From: Ursus arctos
Lineage: Eukaryota > Chordata > Mammalia > Carnivora > Ursidae
Assembly: GCF_023065955.2 (NCBI RefSeq)
Contig: NW_026622985.1
Span: 76,249,931-76,313,930 of the forward strand
Direction of reading: 5' to 3'
DNA: 64,000 bases
Shown here: piece after piece, positions 22,259 to 34,975 of the stretch
Numbering within the stretch: position 1 is the stretch's first letter
How the letters are laid out: each line of letters begins with the position of its first letter
The notes under the pieces: generated by a model
Databases searched by the model: none
Told to the model about the DNA's origin: nothing
What the model saw: only the letters and a program-made list of their open reading frames with translations
Position numbers and translations under genes: made by a program

Positions 22259-24030
22259 TGTTTTTATTGAGGTGTAATTGACAAATAGAATCGTTATATA
22301 TTTAACGTATTATAATGTGATGATTTGATATACCTCCATGTTGTGAGCGGATCTCCCACCATAAAGTTAGTTAACACAGCCATCACTTCACATATTTACC
22401 TTTATTGGTTTGTTTTTGGTGTAAACTCTTAAGTTGTACTCTCGTACGTGATGCCTCCAGCTGTGTTCTTTCTCAAGATTGATTTGGCCATATGGGATCT
22501 TTTGTGGTTCCACATGAGTTTTAGGATTTTTTTTTTATGCCTATGAAAAATGCCATTAGAATTTTGATAGGGATTGCCTTGGATCTGTAGATCACTTTAG
22601 GTAGTAGAGACATTTTAGCAATATCAATTTGTGCAATCTATGAACATGGAATATCTATTTATTAGTGTCTTCTTCAATTTCTTTCAACACCTTACAGTTT
22701 TTCAGTGTACAGAGCTTTTACTTCCTTGGTTAAATGTATTCCTAAGTATTTTATTGTTTTAGATATTATTGTAAATGGTATTATTTTCTTAATTTTTCTT
22801 TCCAATAGTTCATTGTTAGTGTATAGAAATGTCACAGATTTTTGTTTGTTGATTTTGTATCCTGCAACTTTACTGAATTCACTTTTTAGTTCTAACAGTG
22901 TTTTGATAGAGTCATTAGGGTTTTCCATACATAATATCATGTCATGTGCAAACAGGGATAATTTTACTTTCTCCTTTTTGATTTGGGTGCCTTTTATTTC
23001 TTCTTCTTGCATAATTGCTCGGGCTAAGATTCCTAGTACTATGTTGAGTAGAAATGGTGACAGTGGGCACCCTTGTGTTGTTTCTGATCTTAGAGGAAAA
23101 GCTTTCAGCTTTTCAACATTGAGTATATTAGCTGCTGTACATGACCTTTATTGTGTTGAGGTACATTCTTTGTATCAGTTTGCTGAGTTTTTATCATGAA
23201 ACAATTTTTAATTTTGTCAACTATTTTTTCTGCACAAATTGAGATAATCGTATGACTTTTATCTTTCATTTTGTTAATGGGGTGTATCACATTGATTAAT
23301 TTGTGGATGTTGAACATTCTTGCACAGTGTAATAAATCCCATTTGGTCACAGTGTACAATCCTTTTGATGTGGTGTAGAATTTGGTTTGCTAATATTTTG
23401 ATAAGGATTTTTGTATCTATGTTTAGCAGGTATATTGGCCTGTAATTTTCTTTCTTTGTAGTGTCCTTGTCTGGCTTTGGTATCAGGGTAATGTTGGCCT
23501 TATAAAATGAGTTTGGAAGTGCTCCCTCATCTTCGATTTTTTTGGAAAGTTTGAGAAAGTTTGGCATTAATTCTTCTTTATATGTCTGGTAGAATTCACC
23601 AGTGAAGCCATCTGGTCCTGCATTTTTCTTTCTTAGGAGACTTTTGATTACTGATTCAATCTCCTTACTAGTGATTGGTCTGTTCAGATTTTCTATTTCT
23701 TTTTAATTCGGTCTTGGTAGGCTACATATTTCTAGGAATTTATCTATTTTTTCTCTAGGTTACCTAATTTGTTGGCATATAATTTTTCATAATAGTTTCT
23801 TATGACCCTTAATATTTCTGTGTTATCAGTTGTAATGTTTCCCCTTTCATTTGTGATTTTATTTATTTGAGTCATTTCTTTTTTTTTCTTGTGAGTTTAT
23901 CTAAAGATTTGTCAATTTTGTTTATCTTTTAAAAAAAAGACACTCTTACTTTCATCCATCTTTTCTACTGTCTTTTAAATTTCTATTTCATTTATTTCTG
24001 CTCTTATCATTGTTCTCTCCTTCCTTCATT
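22259..24030 (-). mobile_element. Old L1 (L1M) inserted in an LTR, inactive
   Basis: Reverse-strand L1. Its 3' end, TGTCAATTACACCTCAATAA in complement, is at about 22258. ORF2 reverse-transcriptase pieces are readable in at least three frames: 23274-23567 ([36 protein letters not shown]), 23105-23359, and 22692-23012 ([18 protein letters not shown]). The catalytic FADD/YADD motif reads FAHD, so one metal-binding aspartate is lost. Frameshifts and stops separate the pieces. The ORF2 C-terminal part is mostly deleted between the 3' UTR (to about 22455) and the RT part. Confidence 0.9.
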
Positions 24031-24236
24031 CTCTTTTGATTATCTCACAGTCAGGTGATTTGGGACCTTAACTATATCTTCAAAATTCTTTCATACTTAT
24101 CATCTAATCTAATCAAGTGAGTGATTATTGCATCATATTCATAGGTCTGTCCATGTACAAAGGGAGAGGAAAACATACATTGTATACATCACAGGCTGGG
24201 AAGCTTGGGGACCATCTTAGAATTCTACCTACAACA
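24031..24236 (+). mobile_element. MaLR (MLT1-like) LTR, right part
   Basis: Continuation of the split LTR: 'GGTGATTTGGGACCTTAACT', 'CATATTCATAGGTCTGTCCA', and terminal 'GGGGACCATCTTAGAATTCT' then 'ACCTACAACA', the usual LTR ending of this class. Confidence 0.6.
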
Positions 24237-25489
24237 TAGACTCTCTGCTTTTGTGGGTTAATGGGATGATTCTGACATCCATAATGTCTTCTGAAAAGAC
24301 TTACTTAAGGGGCCTAAAAGAATCATTTTTCTTTTCCTCAATTATTTTCCCCGCATTTCCATCATGTCAAAAAGAATATGTGCTAGACCGACTGTACCCT
24401 GCAGTAAATTTTACTTTATATTTTCATAGTGATTAGCTGTGGCTACATTACTAAATTCATTTTCTAGTCACATCAAGCATGCACTAATATGTATGTTGAA
24501 ATAATTTACTGAGTTAAAGCAAGTATAAATCAAAATTCAAGAAACAAAAACAAAAGAATTAAAAACTCCTAATATGCACAATGGATCAAATAGCTTTTAA
24601 TTCCACTCATTAGATCCATCTGTCATTTGTGCATGAAACACAAACGTAGATACATTTTCCTAAGGATTGGGTTGGAGGGCAGGTAGGAAACTCAGTAAAA
24701 TGTGTTTAAAGATTTATAAGCTGAAGCTGTTTGAAAAGTAGTTTGAATCTTTGGTGGCATCTATTCTTGGCCAGGTATCAGCCCAGGCACACAATATAGG
24801 CCAGGGCTAAGCTCTACTGTTCTGACATCAATGAGAATTTTGTGAAGACAGTTTCACCCAAAGGCAATGGAGCAAAATGAAAATAATCAGCTTCCTTGAG
24901 AGCTTCTTTGTGTCCTTCTTGTTGCTGTTGAAGGGATCTATGTTGTAGGGGTAATTAAGTGTTCCAAAAGAACCAAAGGACTAGAAGAGGCCTGAGTGAC
25001 ACGACAGAACTTTGGTGTACAAGGCAGACAATTAAATATATTGGTGGGGCATGACACAGTATCTAATAGCTAATCCTCAGAAAACTAAAGTGAAAGAAGA
25101 AAGAAGAGAAGAGATCAGCATTTGTGGATTGCTTGCATGAAGACAGAACAAGATTGGGGTCACAAATGTGTTCTATGTTTCATCCTCTGGAGGTGGGGCT
25201 CTTCTTCCCAAGCAGCCATTCCTCATGGTTATTACATCTGTGCATTTTTTCCTTAAATGAATAAGTTATATAGACTTCCCCCCCACCCCCGGTTGTGCTT
25301 TCTTGAATTTTGTATCAGGGAATCTGGCTTGAAAGAATATAAGGTGGTATATGCCTTTTGTAGTCATCTCATAATTCTTGGATATTTTGTTTTGAGTTTT
25401 CAGTCTTTTTTTCCTCTTTTCTTCTCAGTTTTAGAGATATTTATTGAGATATTGTCAAGCTTAGAGGTTTAGTCCTCTGCCATGTCTAG
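24237..25489. other. Unassigned sequence
   Basis: No gene or repeat family recognised. Short open frames at 24251-24436 and 25257-25472 have no domain. Confidence 0.45.
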
Positions 25490-26545
25490 TCTACTAATGA
25501 GTCCATCAAAGGTATTCTTCATTTCTGTTTCAATGTTTTTAATCTCTGGTAATTTTTTAAAAATTATTTCTTTGGATTTCCATCTGCCTACTGACATTAT
25601 CCATCTGTTATGGCATGTTGTCTACTTTTTACCATTAATACCCTTAGCATATTAATTGTATTTTTTAAAAATTCCTGGTCTAATAATTCCACATTCCTGC
25701 CATATCGGACTCTGGTTCTGATGTTTGTTCTATCTCTTCAAATTATAGTTTCTGCTTTGTGGTATGTCTTATAATTTTTTGTGTGTGAAAAGGTGGGCTT
25801 CCTGTACTGGGTAAAAGAATTTTTAGTGAACAGGCCTGTTGTAATGTAAGGTTTGCAAGGAGAGGATATGTTCTATAGTCCTGTGATTAGGTCTGTCTTT
25901 TTGAAAGCCTGTGCAGCTGAACCGTAATTTCTTCAGTGCTTCTCAGAATTTTTTTCATTCTTTATGTGGAGCAAATTGGCTAGAGAGTGCTGGAGTGGTA
26001 TATTTCCCTTCCCCCAAGGAGGTTAGGCTCTGATAAGTCATACTATATTAGTCTCTGGTAAAATAGCTTCTCCTAAGAGCAGGAGAAACTTATTCTTGTT
26101 AGGTAGAATGCTCAGGCAAACATCAAAATGGTTCTTTCTCCTCTCCTCTGACAGAAGTCTGAGGGAATTTTTCTCAGATACTCACTATGAAGCTCCAGTA
26201 GGTAAAATTCATAGAAGTGTGGAGGCTCCCCAATGACTAAGTTCGGCTGGACTTGTCCACACTGAGCCTTTAGCAATGCATCAATTACAGTTCAGATTTT
26301 CTACCCCAGTACTGATTCCTACAGAGGTGCCTGCTTGTGGTTTTCTACTCCAGTGAGTCTGACTCTCTACCTGACTGTCTCTCCAATTTTGAGGATAGCA
26401 GTTTTCCCTGTGACCTCATTTCACTGATGGATCTAAGAAGAATTGTTGATTTTTTTCAGTTTTTGTTGTTGCTGTTTAGCTTTCTACTTGTTAAGGAGGA
26501 ATGGTGACTCCTAAACTCCTAACATGCTGGACCTAAAACTGAAGT
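25490..26545 (-). mobile_element. Probable L1M 5' region, reverse
   Basis: Read on the reverse strand it begins near 26540 with a GTCCAGCATGTTAGGAG-type segment and continues with sequence resembling the 5' UTR of old L1 ('TAATTGATGCATTGCTAAAG' in complement near 26265-26290). The left end (25490-25700) resembles antisense L1 ORF1. Assignment by resemblance only. Confidence 0.45.
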
Positions 26546-28129
26546 TTCCAAATATACTTTTTAATCAAAATAGTAATTCTTGATCTAGTTTTGCCTTGAT
26601 GCCCAAAGTTTATAATTAATTTTATATGGGATCTACAAAAAATTTAAACATACTCTGATTCAAAATTTGTTTGCTGTTTATAGACTGATTTATATAAACT
26701 TATATTTTATGTTTACTGTACTATGGCCAAAATACTACACGGTATGTTAATTTTTCTTTTAAGGAGTACAAATGCCAGATGCTCATTTTTATTAGTGAGG
26801 CTGTTGATGTATGTGCACATCAAAATATTTCTTAGTTTTTAATCTACATTTCCAGAGAACAATTCATATTCTGCCACCTTCTCTCTTAGAAAGAGGCAGA
26901 CTTGGCCAACTGATATATTATATTGCTCTTCAATTGGAGCCAGTTTTCAGTCTTAAGGACATTTCTGCAACGTGTCGTTTATGGCAAAAAATATTCGAGA
27001 GCTATCATTTTGTTATAGAAAGTATTTGTCAATTGCTTCCAGCCTTTATTATTGATTCATGCAAAATTCATAGAGTAAAAAAATTTTTTTTCAACTACTG
27101 TTTTCCAATAAAGAGAAACTATAAATAAGGCCCAGGAATGAAAATCCATTTCCTTGCATAAATGCTACAATAGAGTATGTAAATAGATAACTTTTAAAGA
27201 TGATCACATCTAGAAACTTAAGATAGAACCTGGAGGACATTTACCCAACCTCTCATACAAATTGAGAATCTTTTCAAAGATAACCCTGGTAAATAATCAT
27301 ATTATAGCTTCCTACTAAGGCACTAACTAGCTTTTTTGTATACACGGGGATTTTATTCCACAATATTTAAATGTGTCATTAAAGACTGTTAAGGTTGAAC
27401 ATTGGATATGGGTGGTAGGTGAAGGAAGGGAGGGATAAGCAGAATTGAAACTACAACTCCTGTCTCCAGACTGCTTGCCAGGGCTTCTTACCATGAATCC
27501 AGAATGACAACCAGACTGGCTAGAGACGGCAGAATCCTGGCTCAGGGAACATAACAGGGACATATTTTTGGCATTAGTTCATACTTCTCTTACAGAAAAA
27601 AATGTGTTTCTCCTAAAAATAGATAAACGAAAATGTATATCTAAACTTAGAGGTAAGTCTGCCTAGAAAATGGCCTCAATCAAGGCAGCATGACACTATG
27701 AAGAAAATCATTCTCAATATGTCATTTTGGTACACTTAGCTTTCTTAAGATGTCTCTAAACAAAGTTCTACAAGAATTCTATTTTATTACCTAAGGAACA
27801 GGATCCTACACATTTTATATTCATTATCTCACCTATTAGTTTGACTCAGTTACCTCAGCATTAGTTACATGATACATTTTTAAATCCTAGCCTGATTATT
27901 CCTTCTTTGTTCATGTCTCCTAGCCTATCTCTTCACTTATATTTATATGCATGCAAAAATTTTTATTCATCCAATATTTATAAAGGGTCTATTTTGCATA
28001 GGGTAATGGAAGTACAATATAATAAACCTAAATTTGATATCAGCATATGCAAAAATTTTTGCAGATTAAATGTACTATCCAAAATAATATCATTCACTTC
28101 AAAGTTACAAGCATGCTACACTGGTCACT
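26546..28129. other. Unassigned sequence
   Basis: No recognisable gene or repeat. Open frames at 26811-27128, 27327-27563 and 27907-28278 have no domain. Confidence 0.45.
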
Positions 28130-29520
28130 GTTTTGTTATATTCATTAATGTATTCTACAAATATTCATCGTGTACCCAATATATTTCAGATTCTGTTTTA
28201 AGTTTTGTTGATACAGTTCTGAACAAAAGAGTTAAAATTCAATCTTACATTCTTGTTTTGGGGCGAGACCGACAATAAACAAGTTAAATTTAAAAAATAC
28301 GTAGTGTGTAAGATGGTAATGACTGACATAGGGACATGAAGCAGGGAAATGAGCCAGAGGACATGTGGAGGTGCAAATTTGAAAGAGATCCAGGGAAGGT
28401 GTCACTGAAAATGTAATATTTAAGTAAAGACATGAAGGAGGTAAGAAAAGTGAGCTTTGTGGATACCTGGGAAGAGAACATTCCAGACAAAGGGAGAAAC
28501 AAGTGTGAGGATTTGGGGCAGGAATACACCTGGAGTATTAAAGGAATATCCAGGAGGCCAGTGTGGCTGGAGGAGAGAGACATATTATACAGAGAGAGCC
28601 AGAGTAGTTATATCCTAGGGACTTTGAGGTCAAAATAAGAGGCTATTAGAGAGTCCCGAGTGAAGGGGTGAAATGGCTTTACTTATATCTTAACAAGTTC
28701 ACCAGAGGCATTGTGCAAAAGAAGAGGGCAAGGGAAAAAGAAAGACTATGTGGAAGGTTTTCATATAATGATCTAGCTGAAAGATGATGGCAGCTTGGAT
28801 CAGGTCAATAGCACTGAACATGTCTTAAAAAGATAGATCCTGCAGTACGTGCTGTTGAAATGAATGTGAGATATGAGAGTTAAAGTTTGATTTCAAAATT
28901 TCTTGACTTCATCAACTGGAAGGAAGGATGAAGTAGCTATTAACTGAGATGGGGAAGAAAGACTACAGGAGAGACAAGTTTAGACAGTAAGTTTGAGCTG
29001 TCAATTAGATGTTCAAGGGGGATTTAGACTAGGCAATGGGCAATATAAGTCTGGCATTCAAAGGAGTTTCAGACAAGATGTGTATACTGAGGCATTGTTG
29101 GCTTATAGGAGGGATTTCAGTCAATGAGACTAGATGAAGTTGTAAAAGGAAAATAGAGAGACAGAGAAGTTCAAAGATTGAGTGTTGATCACTCCACCAT
29201 TTAGTGGTTGGAGAAATGAAGAGGAGCTAGCAAATGGAACTGAAAAGGAGAGAAACTCCTAAAGCCAAAAAACTTTCTTAAGAAGGTTAGAATCAGTTGT
29301 GTCAAAAGCTGCTGATAATGTCAACCATCTTGAAGACTGAGAGATGGCATCGGATTTAACTACATAGAGATCACTGGTGCCCTTGACAAAAGCAGCTTTA
29401 GTGGAGTGTTAGAGATAAAAGCTAATGGGAGTGGTTCAGAAAGAATAAAAGGAAAGCAATCAGAGACTGAGTAGAAAAACAGGAGATGCAAAGGAAAAGA
29501 AGAGAAATGAGGACTACTAA
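28130..29520 (-). mobile_element. Long L2 fragment with decayed reverse transcriptase
   Basis: A 1.4-kb LINE-2 relic on the reverse strand. The 3' end is at the left ('TATTCTACAAATATTCATCG'). Diagnostic reverse-strand segments follow: 'GGTGTCACTGAAAATGTAAT', 'AGAACATTCCAGACAAAGGG', 'AGGAGGCCAGTGTGGCTGGA', 'AGCTGAAAGATGATGGCAGC', 'CCTTGACAAAAGCAGCTTTA'. The region that should encode the RT YADD motif (complement of about 29090-29110) no longer reads YADD. Open frames at 28290-28583 and 28432-28638 are remnants or shadows. Confidence 0.82.
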
Positions 29521-29613
29521 ATTTTCTTCTTTTTTTTTAATGGGTGAAATAAGATGGGTTTTCCTCTATTTGTGGGCATTTGAGAATTCATTTAAAGGAA
29601 AGGCAGTTTATTT

Positions 29614-29846
29614 AAGAACCTATGTGCCAGGGGCGCCTGGGTGGCACAGTGGTTAAGCGTCTGCCTTCGGCTCAGGGCGTGATCCTGGCATTGTGGGATC
29701 GAGCCCCACATCAGGCTCCTCTGCTATGAGCCTGCTTCTTCCTCTCCCACTCCCCCTGCTTGTGTTCCCTCTCTCGCTGGCTGTCTCTACCTCTGTCGAA
29801 TAAATAAATAAAATCTTTAAAAAAAAAAAAAAGAACCTATGTGCCA
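29614..29846 (+). mobile_element. Young Can-SINE with perfect target-site duplication
   Basis: Body 29630-29830: head GGGGCGCCTGGGTGGCACAG, TTAAGCGTCTGCCTTCGG A-box region, GGGATCGAGCCCCACATCAG B-box region, CT-rich body, GAATAAATAAATAAAATCTT and an A13 tail. A perfect 16-bp duplication, AAGAACCTATGTGCCA, lies at 29614-29629 and 29831-29846. The sequence is close to what I remember as the arctoid SINE consensus, so this is a relatively recent insertion. Confidence 0.98.
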
Positions 29847-30603
29847 AAGAGAAACAGAAGGTAATATGATCTTTGAAATCCTATTTTTGGGCCAGGGAGC
29901 ATTAATATTTGGGGGTAATGGTTGGTGTAATTGCAAGAGCAGTATTTTATAGTCCATAACTCAAAATTACCTTCTTTCAAACACACTAAGCTTCTTCTTT
30001 CTATGTTTAAACATGTAAGAAGCAAAACCCAAATCCTTAAATGAATCTTAAGAGACAAAAACACTGGGACTAGAAGCAGTGTTTTAAATTCACGAGAAAG
30101 TCCAAGGATATTAAAATTCCTCATTTATGTATGTTTTGTATAAGTCGCTCCAGAAAAAATGCAAACCAAATCTCAGCTAAACAAATGTTTTCATTTTCAG
30201 AAGTTTGCACAAAACTTCAGAGGATAACCTATTTTGTGTATATATTTTAATGAAATAAAATCCTCTCTGGGAAAAAGATCTGAACAATCTCATGGTATTA
30301 TTATAGAAATTAAACAATACTTTTGATAACAAGCAAAGGAGAGAAAACTAATAACTAAGTAATACCATCTATAGCTGTTACTAAGTCCTACTGCCAAAAA
30401 ATGTTAGCTAAAAGAATTATTCTCACCGTGTGTTACTGGAAGTTCAAAGACACTGACACTGTCAGGGAATGTTGAACAAATCAGTATTATAGATTAAAGA
30501 AGAAATCTTTTTAAAATGTTGACTTATACTATTGAAAATATTCAAATAATTAGATATAACAACATACATCTTGGTTAGAATTTTTCCATCCTCTTTTTTT
30601 CTG
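29847..30603. other. Unassigned sequence
   Basis: Nothing recognised. Confidence 0.4.
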
Positions 30604-30680
30604 ATGTGCACATGCACGTGTGTGCGCGCGCACGTGCACATACACACACACACACATACACACACACACACATACACACA
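30604..30680 (+). repeat. (CA)n with CG-rich palindromic head, Z-DNA-prone
   Basis: Seventy-seven bases that alternate purine and pyrimidine without a break. They start with ATGTGCACATGCACGTGTGT, pass through GCGCGCGC (about 30624-30631) and end as interrupted (CA)n. The left third is roughly self-complementary. The reverse open frame across it encodes only Cys/Val and is not a gene. Confidence 0.93.
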
Positions 30681-31574
30681 GCTAAAACAAAGTCCCCCTA
30701 AAGCAATAACTTTGGCTGTGAATGTAGACTAGACAAGAAAGGGAAGAAAGCACATTTATCCCAATCCTGAAGAGAGAATTTTTTATTGTGAAAAAAGATT
30801 AAGACCAAAAAAAAAAAAAAAAAAGAAGAAGAAATTACGCAGGGTTCAATGAGGCTGCACTAAAATAGCATGCATTTTTCTGAGAAGAAAAAGTCACTCA
30901 TAACTCAACATGAGCAATTACAATCTATCTCTTGTTTTTATCTCCTTTGAAATAAAATACACTCTATATGTTCTCAACATGTGGGGAATGATACTCCGTC
31001 AATAGAGAGTAATATGAAAATGGAAGCAGCATAATTAGGAAGAAAATGGCAACATTCTAATCATGGTATGTCTTGCAGTACCAGATTTTCCACACTACTT
31101 TTTCAGTATATAAAAGTCATCAAAGTGGAGTACAAATGCAAAATTCAATAGTGTAGAAAAGTTCAATTCCTTTAGAATTGGCATGCTGTAGAATAAGTCT
31201 GGTTTATGAAAAAGGAAGTCTCTCTCGCTGAAATTTCTGTCAACTTATTTTACAAATTACAGAAAAATTCTAGGTACAAGTGGTCATTTTGATACTTTAG
31301 ACTTGATACTTTAGGACTTTGATACTTTAGATGTTCACAGTATGATAAAAAAATCAATAACTGTGGCAAAAAGGAGAACTATCTTTGGATAATTTTAGAA
31401 GAAAAACACAATTTCTTCAGAATGTAAGGTCTTGGTATCCTTCAGTCAGTTTAACAAGATGTGGGTGGAAGTAGGATTTAAGTCAACATCTTGGATTAGC
31501 AAAATAACACCGTTATATCTCTACACAAAATATATGTTAATATTATGGAAGTAAGCTGAAAATTAAAAGTTAAC
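30681..31574. other. Unassigned sequence
   Basis: Poly-A at 30809-30824. A small triple repeat of a TTGATACTTTAG-like unit lies at 31288-31332. Otherwise nothing recognised. Confidence 0.45.
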
Positions 31575-31970
31575 TTAAAATAGTATATTTTTGTTAATAA
31601 AAGTAACGATACTCATTGTAGAATGCATGAAAACTACAGACACAAGGCAAAATACAAATTACCTATAATCAACACTCATGAGTAACTCTTAACATTTGCT
31701 ATATGTACTTGAAGACATTTTCTATTCATGTTATATCGACTAAATTAAGATCACCTTGTAATATGTAATATTGTTTTGCATCTCATTATTTTAATAAGGC
31801 TTTGTAATGGACATTTGCCCTTATTTAATATTATTTGGAAGAAATCATACACAGAAACAATAATATATTTAACAACTCTTTTATTGTTGTATATTAAGAT
31901 GTTTCCTTTTTTGGTATCCTAAATGGGGCTGAGATTAATATACATTACTGAAGTTTTACTTTGAGTAAAG
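31575..31970 (-). mobile_element. Possible old L1 fragment
   Basis: Segments such as 'TACCTATAATCAACACTCAT', 'GCATCTCATTATTTTAATAA' and 'TAAGATGTTTCCTTTTTTGG' resemble antisense old L1 3' regions. Strongly decayed. Confidence 0.4.
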
Positions 31971-33105
31971 TGACTTGTAATTATACTCACTTTAGTATTG
32001 TATATCTAAATACAGTTCAGCAGTGATGGAATGAATGGTTAAATATTTAATTAAATTTATTATGCCTAACACAACTCAAAAAATTTTATGAGTATTAGAG
32101 CCTTCAAATGAAAAAGTAAATAAGAAAAATTAAAGCAGGAAAAATGAGAATTGAGAGAGGAAACAGAACCAGAGGAAGATAAATGCCTGAAATACATGGC
32201 CTAAGATCCCATTCAGTTAGTAGAAAGAAGTCACAATGTTGTCTGGAGTTTCTGAAGAGCCAAACCAGAAAGGGAAATATACTGCAATTCCCAATACCTG
32301 TGAGTACCAACTCTTAGGATTAAAATAATAATGCTATTCTCAGGGGTAGCTCACTTCTTCTAGATACTATGACTTGAGCAAACTTTCTTCCTTGGATTTT
32401 CACGAGGACAAGTCAGGTTGATAAAGTAGATTTCATCTCCAATGACATCCCTTTAACTTATTTTGACAGAGCTATTCATTATACTATCTCTCCATGTAGA
32501 CCAAGGGCATAATGGCAAGATCAGATAACCTTAAAATACACGTTAATGGGTCCTCATTTGTCAGCTAAATTTCTATTAGAAAAATTCTATAAAATAGTGA
32601 CCGCTTGGCTGAATAAAACTAACATATGTTATATTTTAATTTAATTTTTACTTTAATCACATTTAGCTTTACAAAGCCAGAGAATGAAAATATTTGAACC
32701 TCTTTTTGATGGTGGGGGAAAAATATTTTCACAGTTGGCATAAAAGCTGTTGTTATAATAGGGATTTACAGTATGTCATCTTATTTTCAAAGAAGTGATT
32801 TTGTTTTTAAGTTACATATTTTACCTAATTCCAAATAGAATGTAAATTTGCTTACAGTCAAAAGCCAAAGTGCACAGAACCACTGACACTAAAATAAAGT
32901 AATAAGAGTCTTGAAATCATGCTATACAGATTGGCAATAGATGCTTATACCAAAAAATTAGGCTGAGAGCTACTACATTAAACTCATTGGCAATAAATGT
33001 GGCATAAATCTAATGAAATAATAATGGGAAATACTTGAGATCATCAGGAAAAATAGACACTTTGTTACCATAGAATTTAAACTTACAAATACTACCAATT
33101 CTATA
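31971..33105. other. Unassigned AT-rich sequence
   Basis: No repeat family or gene seen. The reverse open frame 32104-32310 has no domain. Confidence 0.45.
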
Positions 33106-33136
33106 TTTTATTTTATTTTATTTTATTTTATTTTTT
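33106..33136. repeat. (TTTTA)n microsatellite
   Basis: About six units of TTTTA in uninterrupted tandem. Confidence 0.9.
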
Positions 33137-34839
33137 AACTTGAATGATGGAGAGTAGTAAAGTGAAAGTAAAGTGAATAAGCAAAAATAGGTCTTAGTGA
33201 AAAACACATAGACTCCAGGTATCCTTCATAAACCGAAAAAATGATCTAAAATTCTGAGGTGTATATACAACTATACCCCCCCCCCAAAAAAAAAAAAAAC
33301 TCCTATCAACATGTCTGTGAAAGTAGCACTCCTGGTCTTTACCAGGTAAAGGAAACATTTGTATAGGAGTAACAAAGTTCTCAAAAGAGCTCTTTCTCCC
33401 CAACAAAGACTGCATGAAGCTTTCTGGCTGATGCCTCCTAAACAAGCAACAGAGAAGTAAACAGAGCAAAATATCCGAAGCCCCCAAATGCAACTTGGCT
33501 AGAAACACAGACCTGTCAGAGCCAGAGATGGAAGGCAGAATGAAGTCACTCACAATATTTTAGGAGAAATGAACAGTTTAAATCCAGTGAGATTCAAAGG
33601 AATGGTCTCACAGGCATCTAAAAACACAAAACCACCCTTCCCAAAAAGAGATATAACATATACAAGACAGAACAATCTTGAAAAAGATGTTAACTCCAAA
33701 AGAGAGAAAATGTTCCTACTAGTGCTTTACAGCATAGGAGAAATGAATAAGAACAAAGATTTAATACATGAAAAAAACTCAAACACAAGATGATAACAGA
33801 ATGAGATCAAAACAAGAAATGACAGTCAACGAAATGATATGAGGGTCAAAATAATACTACTATAGAAGTAAAAAAAAAAAACCAAATGTACACAATAGAT
33901 ATGCTTTAAAACTGAGATAATAACATAGAAGAATGACTTGAGATAATTACAGTGACTGCAGACAAAAAGACTAAGCAACCAAAGCAATTTGAAAGAAAAT
34001 CATAGATACTGAGGCAAGGCAAAAATGAACGAACGTGAAGATAACTGGGGCTCTTAAGAGAGAATCCAACAATTGATCAGAAAAAGAATTTGAATATATA
34101 ATATCAACAAAAATTCCTGAGATGAAGGGATGTCTCCATCAACAGATTAAGGAAACCCACCTCGATCTCAGAAGAGACGGTTCAGAATGATGACTAAGAG
34201 CTGGTATAATTTGATAACCTGAGATTCACCACTAAAGATGGAGAAGAAAACAAAATTCTAAAGTGCAGTAGTATGGAGTAGTATGGGGGCATAACTGCCC
34301 CCAAGTCATCCTATGTATAAGACCAGGACTAGGATTCTGCAAGGCTGGAATGCTGGTGAAACTGTCCCAAAGGCTGTGGGATGTTTAGACAATGGTGACC
34401 CAGCAGATGGTTTTCAAGATCAGAGTGAAAGCCATGGGGGATACTGTGGGCGGGCCCTTTCAAATACCTTTACATCTTTCTTCTTCTTGGAAAATCTGGG
34501 CAGCTATAAAAACATTCCAGAGGAATTCTGCTTCTATCATGGCCAAGTAACTGGTGCAAGACTTATTTTCTTGAGATAAACAAACAGAAAACTGAAAAGA
34601 TGATATAAAACAGTAGTTTTCAGACATTGGACAAGAGGTAGCACAAGACTGTGATACCAGATAAAAAGGGTAATGAAGGAATGAATCTTACAATCCTCCT
34701 GATTTTCTACCTCGAGGCAACTTCCTGATTACAGTGCAGGAAGGGGTTCCCAGAATAAGCACAGTCACAAAATAAGCACCATCTTCTGTTTCACCTACAA
34801 GAAGTGATCTCTAGGAAATCTGGTTGCTCTGAGCTTCAA
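33137..34839. other. Unassigned, possibly an ancient LINE-derived stretch
   Basis: A C10/A14 junction sits at 33276-33299. The A-rich, Lys/Glu/Asn-rich frames that follow (for example 33569-33793) resemble what decayed L1 ORF1 or half-L1 elements give, but I see no diagnostic motif. No functional gene is supported. Confidence 0.3.
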
Positions 34840-34975
34840 TTTCCTGACATATATAATACCCTGGTATAGAATTGTTGCAAAAATTACATTGTATATAGAA
34901 ATAGACAGATGTATATAGATATACACCCAAGTCATGATAAGTGCCTAATAAATCTTCACTATTATTACTATTAAT
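34840..34975 (+). mobile_element. MIR 3' half
   Basis: 'GAGCTTCAATTTCCTGACAT', 'GAATTGTTGCAAAAATTACA' and 'GATAAGTGCCTAATAAATCT' follow MIR order on the plus strand, with an AT-rich insertion in the middle. Confidence 0.6.

Noticed and set aside
22705..23199. A 164-codon forward open frame, the longest in the window
   Set aside because: It is the antisense strand of L1 reverse-transcriptase sequence, as the reverse-frame RT motifs show.
29630..29700. tRNA gene-like A and B boxes at SINE heads
   Set aside because: These are the tRNA-derived promoters of Can-SINEs; each is followed by the SINE body and tail, so they are not tRNA genes.
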